Source: Gonocerus acuteangulatus (taxonomy: Eukaryota; Arthropoda; Insecta; Hemiptera; Coreidae). From it: a stretch of 64,000 bases of DNA. The notes below the pieces were generated by a model, which did no database searches, was not told the DNA's origin, and saw only the letters and a list, made by a program, of their open reading frames with translations. The translations under genes were made by a program, and so were the position numbers. This document shows positions 36,009 through 47,892 of the stretch, in pieces (positions within the stretch are counted from its first letter, which is position 1; every line of letters begins with the position of its first letter). The stretch covers positions 123,220,406-123,284,405 of the forward strand of contig OX328132.1 in assembly GCA_946811695.1 (NCBI GenBank). Reading direction: 5' to 3'.

Positions 36009-36190
36009 TAATCAGTGTTGGGCATTATTCGAATAAAGTATTATTCGAATGATTATTCAAATAAATTTTTAGTGAATGATGAATTATCTTATTCACACAG
36101 TACATCATGAATTATTCACAGAATTATTCGTTATTCATTATTCGTTATTCATCATTCATTATTCATCATTCGTTATTATTTATTTCTAGT
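36009..36190. mobile_element. hAT-like terminal fragment, TTATTCGAATAA-rich
   Basis: Begins CAGTGTTGGGCATTATTCGA, close to the common hAT terminal pattern CAGTGTTGGG. Then irregular ATTCATTATTCGTTATTC repeats. No transposase gene. A related ATTATTC-rich segment lies at 42,957-43,205. Confidence 0.45.
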
Positions 36191-36262
36191 TGGTCTACTG
36201 ATTAATCCTACTCAAACCCACATATATATATACATATTTCCGGCTGCCAACAAGAAGAGGTC

Positions 36263-36516
36263 GGGGCAAAATAGTGCCAAGCAAAATTTTTAACAAAACT
36301 TAACTGTAGCTGCTATATGTTATATAGCATATGGATATTATGTTGGACTATCAGTCTATGATGCAAATGCTACAAAAATATGAAGATATATAAGCTCTGT
36401 ATGCTACTTAATCTTGTTACCCCTAACCATTTCAACTGATAGTCCCACATAATATCCAATATATAGCAGCTACAGTTATGTTTTGTTAAAAATGTTGCTT
36501 GGCACTGTTTTGCCCC
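36263..36516. mobile_element. Small foldback element (254 bp)
   Basis: Arms 36,263-36,355 and 36,435-36,516: GGGGCAAAATAGTGCCAAGC pairs with GCTTGGCACTGTTTTGCCCC. The loop is about 80 bp. It lies in the presumed first intron of the - strand gene. Confidence 0.8.
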
Positions 36517-36570
36517 AACCCCTTCATACATTATAAATTATGATATATAGGAAAAATATTCTTGACTTAC

Positions 36571-37383
36571 CGGAGGTGGTGTTGTGTCGGCTGTGCCAAG
36601 CATGTACATAACCCTCCGACTATGCACTGGACACAGGAACTCACTCAGAGATTTTAGGAAGGCCCAGTTTGAAAAGCTGGTGTGCATAAGCCATAGTGTA
36701 TCCTCCTCATCGGCCACTGGTCCCCATCTTACACGATATTCTAGTTCATTGTAGAGCTTTCTCACCTGAATATACCTCCATATGAACTTCAACACGGAGC
36801 ACAATCCCATAACAGCCCAGGAAAACAGAGTAAAGGTCAATGTTATATCACTGACAATGGCGTAGCCATCATAGTTTTCTGTCGGTTCGCCAAGCTTCTT
36901 CCAAAGACCAAAATACTCCCACAGAGCTAATTGTGGAATGTCTTCGTGAAAATATTTCTGGATTATAACAAGTTGAAAAACAAACATGAATGCATTTATA
37001 TATTCCGTAAGAATTACGTTGCAAAAAAGTCTGGTATTTTCGCCGATCCTCATTCTGCTCGCCAACGTAGCTACAGCACCAGGGAGCCTTTCTGGATGCC
37101 GCTCGTCCAAAAGCCAATAGTAGAACTCCATTAACCGCCCGTATTTCACGCACCAGAATTCCAATGTCAACAAATATGGCAAAATCAAAAGCACCAATTT
37201 TCTATTTGTTCTATGGAACGAAATTTCGCCGCTAACTGGCGAGTCATGAGAAAAATAGGTTGACAGAATTCTTGCATAAAAGTTAACACTTACGGCCGGT
37301 AGTAAAGCTGTACACATAATTAAATGATCTAAATCACCGAATCGCAAGATGATAGACTCGAAGGGTGACGTGAACCAATCCAT
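36571..37383 (-). CDS. First coding exon of an unrecognised multi-pass membrane protein
   Basis: ATG at 37,381-37,383 (context GAGATGG, first in-frame ATG after a TAG) opens a 271-codon frame ending exactly at a GTAAGT donor (complement at 36,565-36,570), phase 0. The track beyond it reads ten more codons to a TAA at 36,538, which I take to be intron. Hydrophobic segments lie at about residues 21-40, 62-78, 119-141 and 177-200. Charged segments follow, including YNELEYRVRWGPVADEEDT, and a proline-rich end TTPPP. The C-terminal SFSNWAFLKSLSEFLCPVHS loosely recalls the end of innexins, but the paired loop cysteines are not evident. The rest of the coding region would lie further left on this strand; I could not find it. 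It sits in the intron of the + strand gene. Balanced codon use sets it apart from the AT-rich surroundings. Confidence 0.75.
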
Positions 37384-37570
37384 CTCTACGACTGATGGAA
37401 TCTATCAGAGCAGTAGGTTTCATAGAGGATCTTATCGGCAAGTAAAAGCCGAGGTTCTACGCACTCATTGGCTGTGCCGCGATATCAAGCAAGTTTACTC
37501 ATACTGGTGAGACGTCAGGAGATGACTGGGAGGCGACTGATATCGCTCCGATTAGCAATACCTAGTCTAA
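37384..37570 (-). promoter_or_regulatory. Possible promoter of the membrane-protein gene
   Basis: Reading the minus strand, AGCCAATGAG (CCAAT-like, near 37,470) and TGACGTCTCACC (CRE-like, near 37,510) lie within 150 bp upstream of the ATG. This stretch has higher GC than the surroundings. No TATA box or initiator could be fixed. Confidence 0.25.
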
Positions 37571-37679
37571 ACATCTTATGGATGGAAAAATATAATCAAC
37601 TTTCTCTTTCTTGTATTATGAAAATGATTCATTTATAGTTTCGTGGGGAAAGAAAAAAATAGTTGTCGCAATCGTTTAA

Positions 37680-37692
37680 GGGGTAATCCTGT

Positions 37693-37736
<44 letters not shown>

Positions 37737-39000
37737 CCATTTTCTTTTTTATGGCCTTAAATGCTTTCTAATTAATTAAAAATCATATCAAAGAGTGTTT
37801 ATGTGGCGGAACAGTTCCTTTATTACAAGAAATTATAAAAAATAATTAAAAAGAACCTTTCAATAACCTTTAAAGTAAATTTTCTCAAAACTATGTTTTT
37901 CTAATCGAGTGATAAGCTAGTGTCTTTAATTTTCAGCTGCAGCTTCCTAATGATATTTGCTAAAGTAGTGAAGTACGTGGGAATTTTTCCATTCGTTTAA
38001 TCATAACGATTTTGTGACCGATTTTCGACGGATATTTTAATATAAAATGACGAATTGTTCACCATTTTCGAAAAAAAAATATTTCTTTCAAGGTTAAATT
38101 GGTGTGATCAGTTCCTCAAACCTTAAGTCCTTTATTTATTTGTACATTAAACGTTTCGGCCTTCAGGTCATTTTCAATTTCTAGAAATAAAATAAAGCAA
38201 GTGTTACAAATATCTTAATATAACCTATCCTCATTTTTATAACAATCATAAAAATGAGGATAGGCATAGATAAGTCCTATTAGATCATGAAGGAGTCTTG
38301 ACAATGTGGGGAATAAAAAAAGAAAATGGTGGTGTTTGGCATTTTGGGATTTGGAAGGTGCCTAGAGAATTGAAGAATGGTTTTAATAATTGTAATTGCT
38401 AGGATGACAAGGCCAGTACTGAAATAGTTTTTCAAAAAGAGGCTGCTGGAATTTAGGTAAAAATAGAATAAAATTGGACATAGGGTTAAATTATTATAAA
38501 TTAGTTAGTAAGAGGGTTATATTAAGATATTTGAAACACTTGCTTTATTTTATTTCTAGAAATTGAAAATGGCCTGAAGGCTGAAACGTTTAATGTACAA
38601 ATAAATAAAGGATTTAAGGTCTGAGGAATTGATCACACCAATTTAACCTTGAAATAAGACTGACCTCAGAATTTTTCCTTTTTTTGGAGAAAAAAAGGAT
38701 GATTTTTCAAAAAAGACAATAAAATATTTTTTAGAAATCCTACGATTTATTAAAGTTTACCGTCTTCATTCAAAATAATTTTAATTTTTTGTTTTAGATT
38801 AAAAATTGCCAACTGCAGACTACCGCCATTTATTTTTCGAAAAATTGAAACTTTTTTTTTTTATCCTTTAACATCCCATATAAAACGTATGATGTAAATA
38901 ATTTTAAAATATTGATTTATTTGTTATTTATAAATTCAAGAAAATTACTTTGATTTTGATTCCACAAGGTAGTGTTAGCCGTTACTCCTAGTTCTATTCC
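37680..39000. mobile_element. TIR element carrying a nested foldback
   Basis: The left end AGGGGTAATCCTGTAA is followed by a long T-tract (37,695-37,734). The right end ACAAGGTAGTGTTAGCCGTTACTCCT is its approximate complement. The body to 38,065 matches 1,172-1,710. A foldback splits it (38,086-38,654). Its last part recurs at 39,265-39,440. No ORF. Confidence 0.5.
38086..38654. mobile_element. Foldback element (569 bp, ~140-bp arms)
   Basis: TTTCAAGGTTAAATTGGTGT at the left pairs with ACACCAATTTAACCTTGAAA at the right. Arms are 38,086-38,225 and 38,515-38,654. The arms include CCTGAAGGCTGAAACGTTTA. The spacer contains a small CCTATCCTCATTTTTAT hairpin and no ORF. Confidence 0.85.
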
Positions 39001-39475
39001 TAGCTGTGTTCTATGCTGTATATTTAAAAAAACATATTTTCGGCGATTCTTCTGTTTAACAAGGACAAAACTTCAAAAGTCCAACTCACAGGAACTGCGT
39101 CATCTTAGCGCTGTTCCGTTCATATCCCTAATATAGTACCATTAGTAAAGGAATAGAAGCATATATTTGTAGGTTTTCATATTTCATAAAAAATAAATAA
39201 TGACATCTCAAACAGAAGGAAGATTTAAGTCGCGATTTAAAAAGAGATATTCCGTTCGTCAGCCGCCATTTTGTTTTCGAAAAATTAAAACTTTTTTTGG
39301 GGGATACTTTAACATCCTTTATAAAACATATGACAAAAAGTATTGAAACATATTTATTTATATGTTATTCGTAAATTGGAGAAAATAACTTTTGATTTGA
39401 TTTTGATCACATAAGGTAGTATTATTAACTCTTAAGTATACAGTTATATATGTATATATACACACCAAAATATAT

Positions 39476-39477
<2 letters not shown>
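39001..39477. other. HINE-like 5' stub and a second copy of the TIR-element end
   Basis: GTCCAACTCACAGGAACTGC at 39,079 is a HINE-like 5' end. At 39,265-39,440 sequence similar to 38,826-39,000 is repeated (GCCGCCATTTTGTTTTCGAA ... CATAAGGTAGTATTATTAAC). Confidence 0.5.

Positions 39478-39530
<53 letters not shown>
39478..39530. repeat. (AT)n microsatellite
   Basis: Pure AT dinucleotide tract. Confidence 0.95.
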
Positions 39531-39533
<3 letters not shown>

Positions 39534-39769
39534 TATTATCGATTAATGACCTCACCTATCAATTTTAACTCTCAATTAACATTATTAATATTTTATTTAC
39601 TTGACGCATTTCTAGAGCATCTTTTCAAAACTAATGTATCTGAAATTAATTGTTAGAAATACTCAATTACTATTATTTTTGTAACACCAAATTATTAGTT
39701 ACTTATATAACATGATAATTTTGCTATATTCAAAGGTAGGTTAATTAGAGTAAGCAATGTACATAACTA

Positions 39770-40269
39770 AGATTTTGAGACAGAATGGACTAACTCTCAA
39801 AGCAAACTACGGGAAATAAAAAATACAATAATACCCTGGTCAAGAGAAAACCTAACAAGACGAGACCAAGTTATTATTACAAGACTTCGCTTAGGACACA
39901 GTTTACTAACGCACTCCTATCTAATGGAACGACAAGACAGACCTGTATGCGCATGTTGTAACGAGACATTAACAGTTAAACACATACTTACTGACTCCAG
40001 ATTACGAGACTACCTAACAATTCCTCACGACTTACACGACTTACTTGCCGAAAATAGTCCACATATTAACACCATACTAACTCACTTAAAGACAATTAAC
40101 CTATATTCAAAAATCTAGCCTTATCTCCAATTTACCTCCTAAAGTTAATTTAAAATAATGAACGAAATAGCCTTTATAAAATCATTTACATTTTTAAGAA
40201 ATTAAGTTAATTAACCTACATTTAAAAATAAAGCCCTATCTCCAATATAATCTTACCTCTTCTACCCTC

Positions 40270-40338
<69 letters not shown>

Positions 40339-40570
40339 CCCCTCTTCACACTCTATTTAATATCTATCATATTACCGTATTGTTATTGTGAAATATATTA
40401 TATAAAACATGTTATTGTTATTATTAATTAGCTCACTAATGTACTAGCTATACTCATAAAATGTACTGACTTGTTATATATACAATGTGCAAAAAGTATT
40501 TTGTAATATCTTGATGTATGTTAAAGAGCAAGTCGCCAAAAGTTGCGAAACTCTTAATAAATAAATATCA
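39770..40570 (+). pseudogene. 3' end of a non-LTR retrotransposon with its UTR
   Basis: The frame to the stop at 40,118 reads IPWSRENLTRRDQ, then TRLRLGHSLLTHSYL, then CACCNETLTVKHIL. This is the conserved tail after RNase H in many insect non-LTR ORF2 proteins. The UTR contains a very long T-tract (40,273-40,338) and ends near 40,570 in AATAAATAAA. Upstream coding is absent (5' truncated). A ~45-bp scrap of the same 3' end lies inverted at 4,997-5,042. Confidence 0.75.
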
Positions 40571-41121
40571 AACTAAGATTTTGATGTAGTGAAAAACTGA
40601 GTGTTTGTAAAAATTAATTTTATATATATATATAATTAATGTTTAGTTGCTAACTTGTTGATATCTTGGCAGTGTTAGTTATTTTGAATTGACCTCTTTA
40701 TCATACTATGCATTTTTATAATATTAAGTATTTTTTTTTTCAATAAACGAAATAATAAAAATTTAAGAAGAGTAGGCCTAGATTCAAATTATAAATTGAA
40801 CTACAATATTATGTGTTGTACTGGACATAGGTAAAAAGTTTTAAAACAACTTAAAAAGAGTTATTAAAAGTAAAAAGTTCACAAATAATAAAAGTAATGA
40901 ACTATTCAAGCTTACGCATTACTAAATAGGCGTAAAAATTATTAATTATATTATTATTATTTATATTATTAGCGTCTTGTAGTATTATTCATGCAAATTT
41001 GGAAGAACCTAAAAAAACCCTATTCAGGATGATATCACAAAAAAAATCAGCTGAATAAGGATGGAATGACCTAGACACACCTAATCTTTAATATAGAAAA
41101 TTCTGTTTGATCTGTTTCCTC
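40571..41121. other. No gene seen
   Basis: AT-rich. Includes a fragment shared with 2,622-2,653. Confidence 0.4.
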
Positions 41122-41300
41122 TGTTTATACCTCTTTGGGTGTATAGGTAGGTTACAGAGTTACAGGTAGGTTATTGTAAGTTCTATTCTATTCAGGGAGA
41201 TTCTCTTCTGTTTAAACCTCTTTGGGTGTATAGGTAGGTTACAGAGTTACAGGTAGGTTATTGTAAGTTCTATTCTATTCAGGGAGATTCTGTTCTGTTT
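41122..41300. repeat. 87-bp tandem repeat, two copies
   Basis: ACCTCTTTGGGTGTATAGGT at 41,129 and 41,216, with identical following sequence. Confidence 0.9.
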
Positions 41301-42002
41301 AATAGTTTGTGCTTAATGAAAAAATAAATAAAAACATTAAAGGAACTAAAATAAGCATGTGAAGGAAATTTTAAGTTTTTCTGCTAATGAGTTCCAACTT
41401 TAAAGGAACATCAGGAAGAATTTTACTGCCTGTAGAAAGGTACTTAATGTATATTTTGTTAAATAATTTAATTTATTTTTCTTTTTTTTTTAAATAAAAC
41501 ATTGTTTTTTTATAAAATGTAGTTTTTTTTTTTAAATTTATATAGATTTCATTCACTTTGATTGTTAAATAAATATTTTTTTTAATATTTGAATACTACT
41601 TATTCTTTTTTAAAAAATAAATCATATTTCCGTTTTATTTTTATTTCCCAATATTTTTTTTCCATCTCAATATACCATTCTATAAAATAATTTTATTTGT
41701 TGTTTTTTTATGTCACTATTATAAAGAGATTCATATTAATTTATCAATGATAAATTAATCAAAATTATTAAGGATTAATTACAATAGGTTGAACCTATTT
41801 TTTTAACATATTAACATTTTCATCACCTAAAAAAACCCTATAATGGATTTTTAAATAAAAACCTACGAAAAAACCTATAATGCCTGTTGCAAAAACCTAA
41901 TTAGATGCTTATTTTATCCTAAAGCTGAGTTGTATATATTCTTTAGTTATTATTTTGTCCTTTATCCCAGCTCTATTCCCCTCATCTAAGTAGAGCTGAA
42001 GA
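41301..42002. other. No gene seen
   Basis: Strongly AT-rich, homopolymer-laden sequence. CCTATAATG appears twice. Confidence 0.4.
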
Positions 42003-42240
42003 TAGTATGAGCTGGTAATAGTATGAGCTGGAATACGCCAAAATGCGATAATAGTATGAGCTGGAATATGCCAAGATGCGGTAATAGTATGAGCTGGAAT
42101 ATGCCAAGATGCGATAATAGTATGAGCTGGAATATGCCAAGATGCGGTAATAGTATGAGCTGGAATATGCCAAGATGCGGTAATAGTATGAGCTGGAATA
42201 TGTCAAGATGCGATAATAGTATGAGCTGGAATTATTTTTA
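42003..42240. repeat. 33-bp minisatellite
   Basis: About seven copies of TAGTATGAGCTGGAATATGC plus CAAGATGCGGTAA. Since 33 is a multiple of three, it is open on both strands (MSWNMPRCGNS on +, RILAYSSSYYY on -). No other sign of coding. Confidence 0.95.
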
Positions 42241-42366
42241 ATCAAGAAGCGTTAAATGTGTATAACACCTAATACATTAAGATTAACCCATTTCGTCCCA
42301 AAGTTGCGTAAACGCAACATTATTTTCACGATTTTTTGTTTCTCATGCAAATAAATATTTTAATTC

Positions 42367-42368
<2 letters not shown>

Positions 42369-42415
<47 letters not shown>

Positions 42416-42455
42416 GGCGCATCGACATAAATCTTGGCCATTAGCGCCGAATTTA
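42369..42455 (-). mobile_element. SINE 3' tail with poly-A (truncated)
   Basis: A 45-bp T-tract followed by ACGGCGCATCGACATAAATC and TTGGCCATTAGCGCCG, the same tail as the SINE at 52.8 kb. The tRNA head is missing. Confidence 0.75.
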
Positions 42456-42900
42456 GTTTTAGTAGTTTTTTCTAACAAGGCAACTCTAATAATGCTAGAA
42501 ATATTGTATTGTGAAGTGTGTTAGAAGTTTTTCCAAAATATCAATGCATTTCTGAAACAATTTTTTTTTTTTGTTTGCTCTAATCATTACTTGAACGTAT
42601 AAGAAAGGTTACCAATAAAAGTAATTGCGATCATAAATTTTTTTTTGGCAATTCTGTGGCCCTGCGAACAAAATGTTGCGTTTTTTTTTGCAACGAATGT
42701 TGCGTTTTTAATGTAAACGCAACATTTTTTTTTTCTTAGACTATAATTGCTGATTTTTTGTTTTTGGTTTTTATACATTCTTTTAAGTGCCTAAGAGGAA
42801 CAAATAACGGCAAATGTAAAAAAAAAATCCAGTAGAAATAGGCTTGGGATTTAATGGGTTAATGATTCTTTTTGGAGAAAAATAATAATTTATTTGGGGA

Positions 42901-42902
<2 letters not shown>
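42456..42902. other. No gene seen
   Basis: T-rich spacer. TGTTGCGTTT and its complement AACGCAACAT occur repeatedly. Confidence 0.4.

Positions 42903-42957
<55 letters not shown>
42903..42957. repeat. (AT)n microsatellite
   Basis: Pure AT tract. Confidence 0.95.
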
Positions 42958-42960
<3 letters not shown>

Positions 42961-43205
42961 TGCTTAAAAAATTATTCAGAATAATGAATAAATGTATTAT
43001 TTTATACATGATTGAACAATAATTATTTTTATTCATTATTTTGTAAAAGAAGTTTATATTTTATTTTTATATCATTCCAAACATCAATCAGAATAAACAT
43101 ATTTTATTGAATAATGAAGAATTTATTCGTCGTTCAAATTTAAGACAAATATTCGAATAACGAATGATTTATTCATTATTTGAAGTATTTTTGCCTTGAA
43201 TAAGG
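42957..43205. mobile_element. ATTATTC-rich hAT-like remnant
   Basis: Begins CAGTGCTTAAAAAATTATTC right after the AT tract and ends with TTCGAATAACGAATGATTTA. The text resembles 36,009-36,190, so it is probably the same family. Confidence 0.35.
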
Positions 43206-44130
43206 AGTAAATTAATTAATTAACACTTATAGAGTACTTTAGTGACAAATGTTTTCAAAATTATTCGAACTAGTTACTATATATTTTTATTTATATGTTT
43301 ATTGATAAAAATATTATCACCAAAAAAAATCAAATGGCTAACAGTAAATTTACAAGATATTGTTATTCGAAAAGAGAAATATTTTACGTGTAAATATCAC
43401 AACAAAAATCCATAATTACATTTGCTTTAAATTACTTTTCAAAATAACCCTTTTTCAATAAACTGTCTTTTAGTTAATTTGCTATTGGCTATGGTGCTTC
43501 AACCGGTGTAGATAACCATAATAGCGTATTATACTTCATAAATATTTTTTTAATAGTCGGGTAATTATTTAGGATTCCTAATTCCTTTGCAGGATTATCA
43601 AAATACAATTTCTGTGCGATACAGATTTTGATAATGTGTTATTTGAGGTTTGTGCTCCTGTTACCCCAAGGTCATTGGTTCCCATTACTTCAATGACACA
43701 ATATTTGAACAGGTGCAGGATTTTAAAATCCCTAGAAGAATCGAAGCACAATAACCATTTATTTATGAACTGCAGATTACAAAAAGCTGCTGTTGCTTTT
43801 TTTGGACAGTTCACTACTAAGACGATAAAATTCAGCAACTGGAATTAAGACCATTTAGAATTGACAAAAAGTGGTTGGCAATAAACCCATTTTGTTGAAG
43901 TTAATATTTACAATTTTCTTCCAGTGCCAATAACACTCATATGCATGATTCTGGGGTTTCTTCCAAAATAGGTCTATTTTACTAAATTTGATGTGCTCAT
44001 TCCAAAACTGTAGTCGTTATTTTTCTACCCCGTACTATTTTTGTACAATTAGTAGTTATAACTAAAATGTTTTAAATTAGTTCTGTGCATATGAAACTAA
44101 AAAGAAACCAGAAAACGAAGAAATAATACT
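43206..44130. other. No gene seen
   Basis: AT-rich. Two overlapping open frames at 43.58-43.85 kb have no recognisable domain. Confidence 0.4.
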
Positions 44131-44708
44131 GTTCGAATTGCTTAAATGAATGGCTTCACAACAATGTAACAGACAATAACATATGCCTTGATTTAAGTCC
44201 AATACCTGCAAATTTTACTTTAGGAAACTATAACTTAAAATTTCTTCTAGAAAAAGTAAAATATGAACATAAGTGCAGATTTGGGGAGATTTAAAAGTCA
44301 TTGGCATGGTACTAGGCCAGGAAGCAGGCAACACTAAAATGCCATGTTTTATTTGTGAATGGTATAGTAGAGCCCGATCCGATCACTACACAAGAAAAAA
44401 TTGGAAGCAGAGAGACAGTCGCGTACCAGAAATGAAGAATGTGATTCACGAGTGTCGTGTGGACCCCAAAAATGTTCTTTGCCACCTTTGCACAAAAAAT
44501 TAGACTTAAGGAGTAATATGTGAAGGCTTTGAATAAGGATGGCAACTGCTACCATTATATCTGCAAGATGTTCCCTGGAATATCTGATGCTAAACTTAAA
44601 GAGGAAGTATTTCATAGGCCACAAATTGTAAAGTTGATTTCGGATACCTTATTTGAAGAAACTATGACAGATACTCAAAAAACAGGCACAGATTTGGTTA
44701 GGTAGTAA
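44131..44708 (+). pseudogene. Degenerate TE-associated ORF (unnamed family)
   Basis: Reads LKFLLEKVKYEHKC, then GDLKVIGMVLGQEAGNTKMP, CFICEWYSRARSDH, and after a frameshift near 44,505 VKALNKDGNCYHYICKMFPG. I recall this arrangement from a protein found in many copies in arthropod and cnidarian genomes and presumed transposon-derived; I cannot name the superfamily. A stop or shift at about 44,500 and the absent N- and C-termini show it is not functional. Confidence 0.6.
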
Positions 44709-44739
44709 ATTACTACACTCTTCCGAGGGGGTTGCCCGA

Positions 44740-46075
44740 ATTAGTTCACGTGCCAAAACGTTCTAACTTAATTTTAATTCAACACTAATTAACTTTCGAG
44801 AGTCTTCAGATATGATTGATAGTATTTGCTTACTTGCCAAAACAATCTAAATTAAATATAATGCAACATGAATGAAGTTACGAGAGTCTTCAGATATGAT
44901 TCATCGAATTTGTTTACTTGCCAAAACGTTCTAACTAAATTTTAATTCAACACTAATTAACATTCGAGAGTCTTCAGATATGATTGATAGAATTTGCTTA
45001 CTTGCCGAAACAATCTAAAATAAATATAATGCAACATGAATGAAGTTACGAGAGTCTTCAGATATGATTGATCGAATTTGTTTACTTGCCAAAACAATCT
45101 AAATTAAATATAATGCAACATGAATGAAGTTACGAGAGTCTTCATATATGATTGATCGAATTTGTTTACTTGCCAAAACAATCTAAATTATATATAATGC
45201 AACATGAATGAAGTTACGAGAGTCTTCAGATATGATTGATAGTATTTGCTTACTTGCCAAAACAATCTAAATTAAATATAATGCAACATAAATGAAGTTA
45301 CGAGAGTCTTCAGATATGATTGATAGTATTTGCTTACTTGCCAAAACAATCTAAATTAAATATAATGCAACATGAATGAAGTTACGAGAGTCTTCAGATA
45401 TGATTGATAGAATTTGTTTACTTGCCAAAACAATCTAAATTAAATATAATGCAACATGAATGAAGTTACGAGAGTCTTCAGATATGATTGATAGAATTTG
45501 TTTACTTGCCAAAACGTTCTAACTAAATTTTAATTCAACACTAATTAACATTCGAGAGTCTTCAGATATGATTGATAGAATTTGCTTACTTGCCAAAACA
45601 ATCTAAAATAAATATAATGCAACATGAATGAAGTTACTAGAGTCTTTAGAGAGTATAGCTGGTCTTTATGCACATGCCAAACATTCTAGATTAAGTGTAA
45701 TACAACATGGATTAAATTTCGAGGGTCTTCAGAGGGTATTGCTGGACATTATTCTCATGCCAAACATTCTAGATTAAGTGTAATACAACATGGTTTAAAT
45801 TTCGAGGGTCTTCAGAGAATATTGCTGGACATTATTCTCATGCCAAACATTCTAGATTAAGTGTAATACAACATGGATTAAATTTCGAGGGTTTTCAGAG
45901 AGTATTGCTGGACATTATTCTCATGCCAAACATTCTAGATTAAGTGTAATACAACATGGATTAAATTTCGAGGGTCTTCAGTGAGTATTGCTGGACATTA
46001 TTCTCATGCCAAACATTCTACATTAAATATAATGCGGCATGGATTAAATTACTCTAGTTTTCAGAGAGCTGTTTA
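44740..46075. repeat. 84-bp satellite array, two subfamilies
   Basis: About 16 copies. To about 45,640 the unit is GAGAGTCTTCAGATATGATT ... CTTGCCAAAACAATCTAAAT (84 bp), with a minority variant (TTCAACACTAATTAACATTC). From 45,640 the unit changes to GAGGGTCTTCAGAG...CATGCCAAACATTCTAGATT. Confidence 0.95.
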
Positions 46076-46184
46076 AGCTGAATTTTATCATTGTTAAGAA
46101 ACAAAATATGTGCCTTAAATGGATTTCATGGTTGCTCGTGTTTGGTTATCAGAAACTAAACATAATGACTCGATAAAGAAAAAA

Positions 46185-47405
46185 GTCCGACTTGCAGGAA
46201 CTGCATCATCTTAGCGCGGTTACGTACACCTCGAAGAAATGGACTAGATTAGCATCACAAATCACAGGAAACTGACCGTAGTCAACTTAAACAGAAGCGG
46301 ATAATTCTTAATCTGTATAAGTCAATACAATTATGTACTGAGAACGTAATTACTCTTCGACTACTTCTGAGAAGGCTCTATTCTAAACAATCAAAAATTC
46401 GTTGTCATTTTAAGTATCTTGTTTTACTAGCAAATTCGTTTTACTGTTATAATCAACTGTAAATATATGCTTCATGGCGAATAAAATTCCATTCTGTCGT
46501 GGGTTAAATCTTTCTATAAAATAAGAAATAACGATAACTTCAGTTGGAGGCTATGAGGAAGTTATATAGATAGGAGAATTCAAAACAAACTACGTCATCA
46601 TGATTAGTCACTGCCATCATAATTACCACAGCCACTCCAAACTTATTATCAATACCTTTCACTGTTTCTTAGCTTATTTTACTACAATAGTAATTTTAAT
46701 GATAAATTCAATTTAAAACAAGAAACAACCAATTAAAAAGTGAGATAAACAAAAAGAAAAACCCTTTGAAAACAACAAAACAAACACTTTTTAGGTTTTA
46801 AGCGCTTAATCTCTGATTGACGTTGCCCCATCGAATATTGCTTCAGAACCTTTTTTGTAGAGAATTAAGTAAGCATTCGAATGGTCACCTTCCACCTACC
46901 ACGATTTCCCAACCGTTATCGAGATATTTACGAAAAACGTATGAAGATCCGAAAACTTTTCATGTCTATTAATAAAATAATTTTTTTCGCGTACTTCCTT
47001 AACTCCAAATATAACCAAAATTTAAACATCTTAGTTGGGATTAATTTCCAAGATTTAGAAAATATTTCAATTGAATCCCGCGATTCTAAGTACTCACAAA
47101 CAAATGATGACTTACAAAAACATTGATTCCACTTTTCTCAGAAACGGTTACAGATATCGCCTTAAAAATGGTTTCATTCGTTTTAATATGTTAAGGAACG
47201 CATAAAACAAGTACCTGCAAGCATATAAACTCAAAAACGTAAGCGTTACGATTTTTTTTGCGCGAATTTTGCCCCAAACACTATCTTCTAGTAAGCGGAT
47301 TCTGCTGGTTAACGAACTTGACCTTTCAAATTAGACGACAGATTTTTGTACCAAATTTCGTTAAAATCGGACCATTTTTGAGCTTGCTAGAGAGCGAACA
47401 GACAA

Positions 47406-47475
<70 letters not shown>

Positions 47476-47615
47476 ACACAAATTTGAACCACCTATATTT
47501 TCGTGATCTTTAGGGTTTGAAACGTGAAAGTTTCTAGTCGGCACTTCCGGATTGCGTCATGAGGTCAACCTCATAAGCGGGTTCTCCCTATGGAGATAGG
47601 GAGTAACCGCGCTAA
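46185..47615 (+). mobile_element. HINE-like element F, complete
   Basis: 5' end GTCCGACTTGCAGGAACTGC; TTAGCGCGGTTACG; internal modules diverged from the other copies; (AT)n at 47,408-47,472; 3' end TTCTCCCTATGGAGATAGGG and ACCGCGCTAA at 47,615. The 3' stem is imperfect. No gene. Confidence 0.65.
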
Positions 47616-47829
47616 AAACCCCAGCATAATGTGCTGCGGTATAATTTGCCCCGTTTAGGACATAACTAAACCCATTTAATTGTTATTATGGTTTTAGCGC
47701 GGTTCCTCCCTCCCCCATAGGGAGGAACCCTGCTTATAAGGTTGATACAATGAAACAATCCGGAAGTGCCGACTAGAAAATTTCGCGTTTCAGAACCCCT
47801 AGAGACCGAAAATAATGGTGGTTCAAATT

Positions 47830-47889
<60 letters not shown>

Positions 47890-47892
<3 letters not shown>

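Noticed and set aside
42023..42245. Repeat ORFs MSWNMPRCGNS (+) and SSSYYYRILAY (-)
   Set aside because: Produced by the 33-bp period being a multiple of three; open on both strands.
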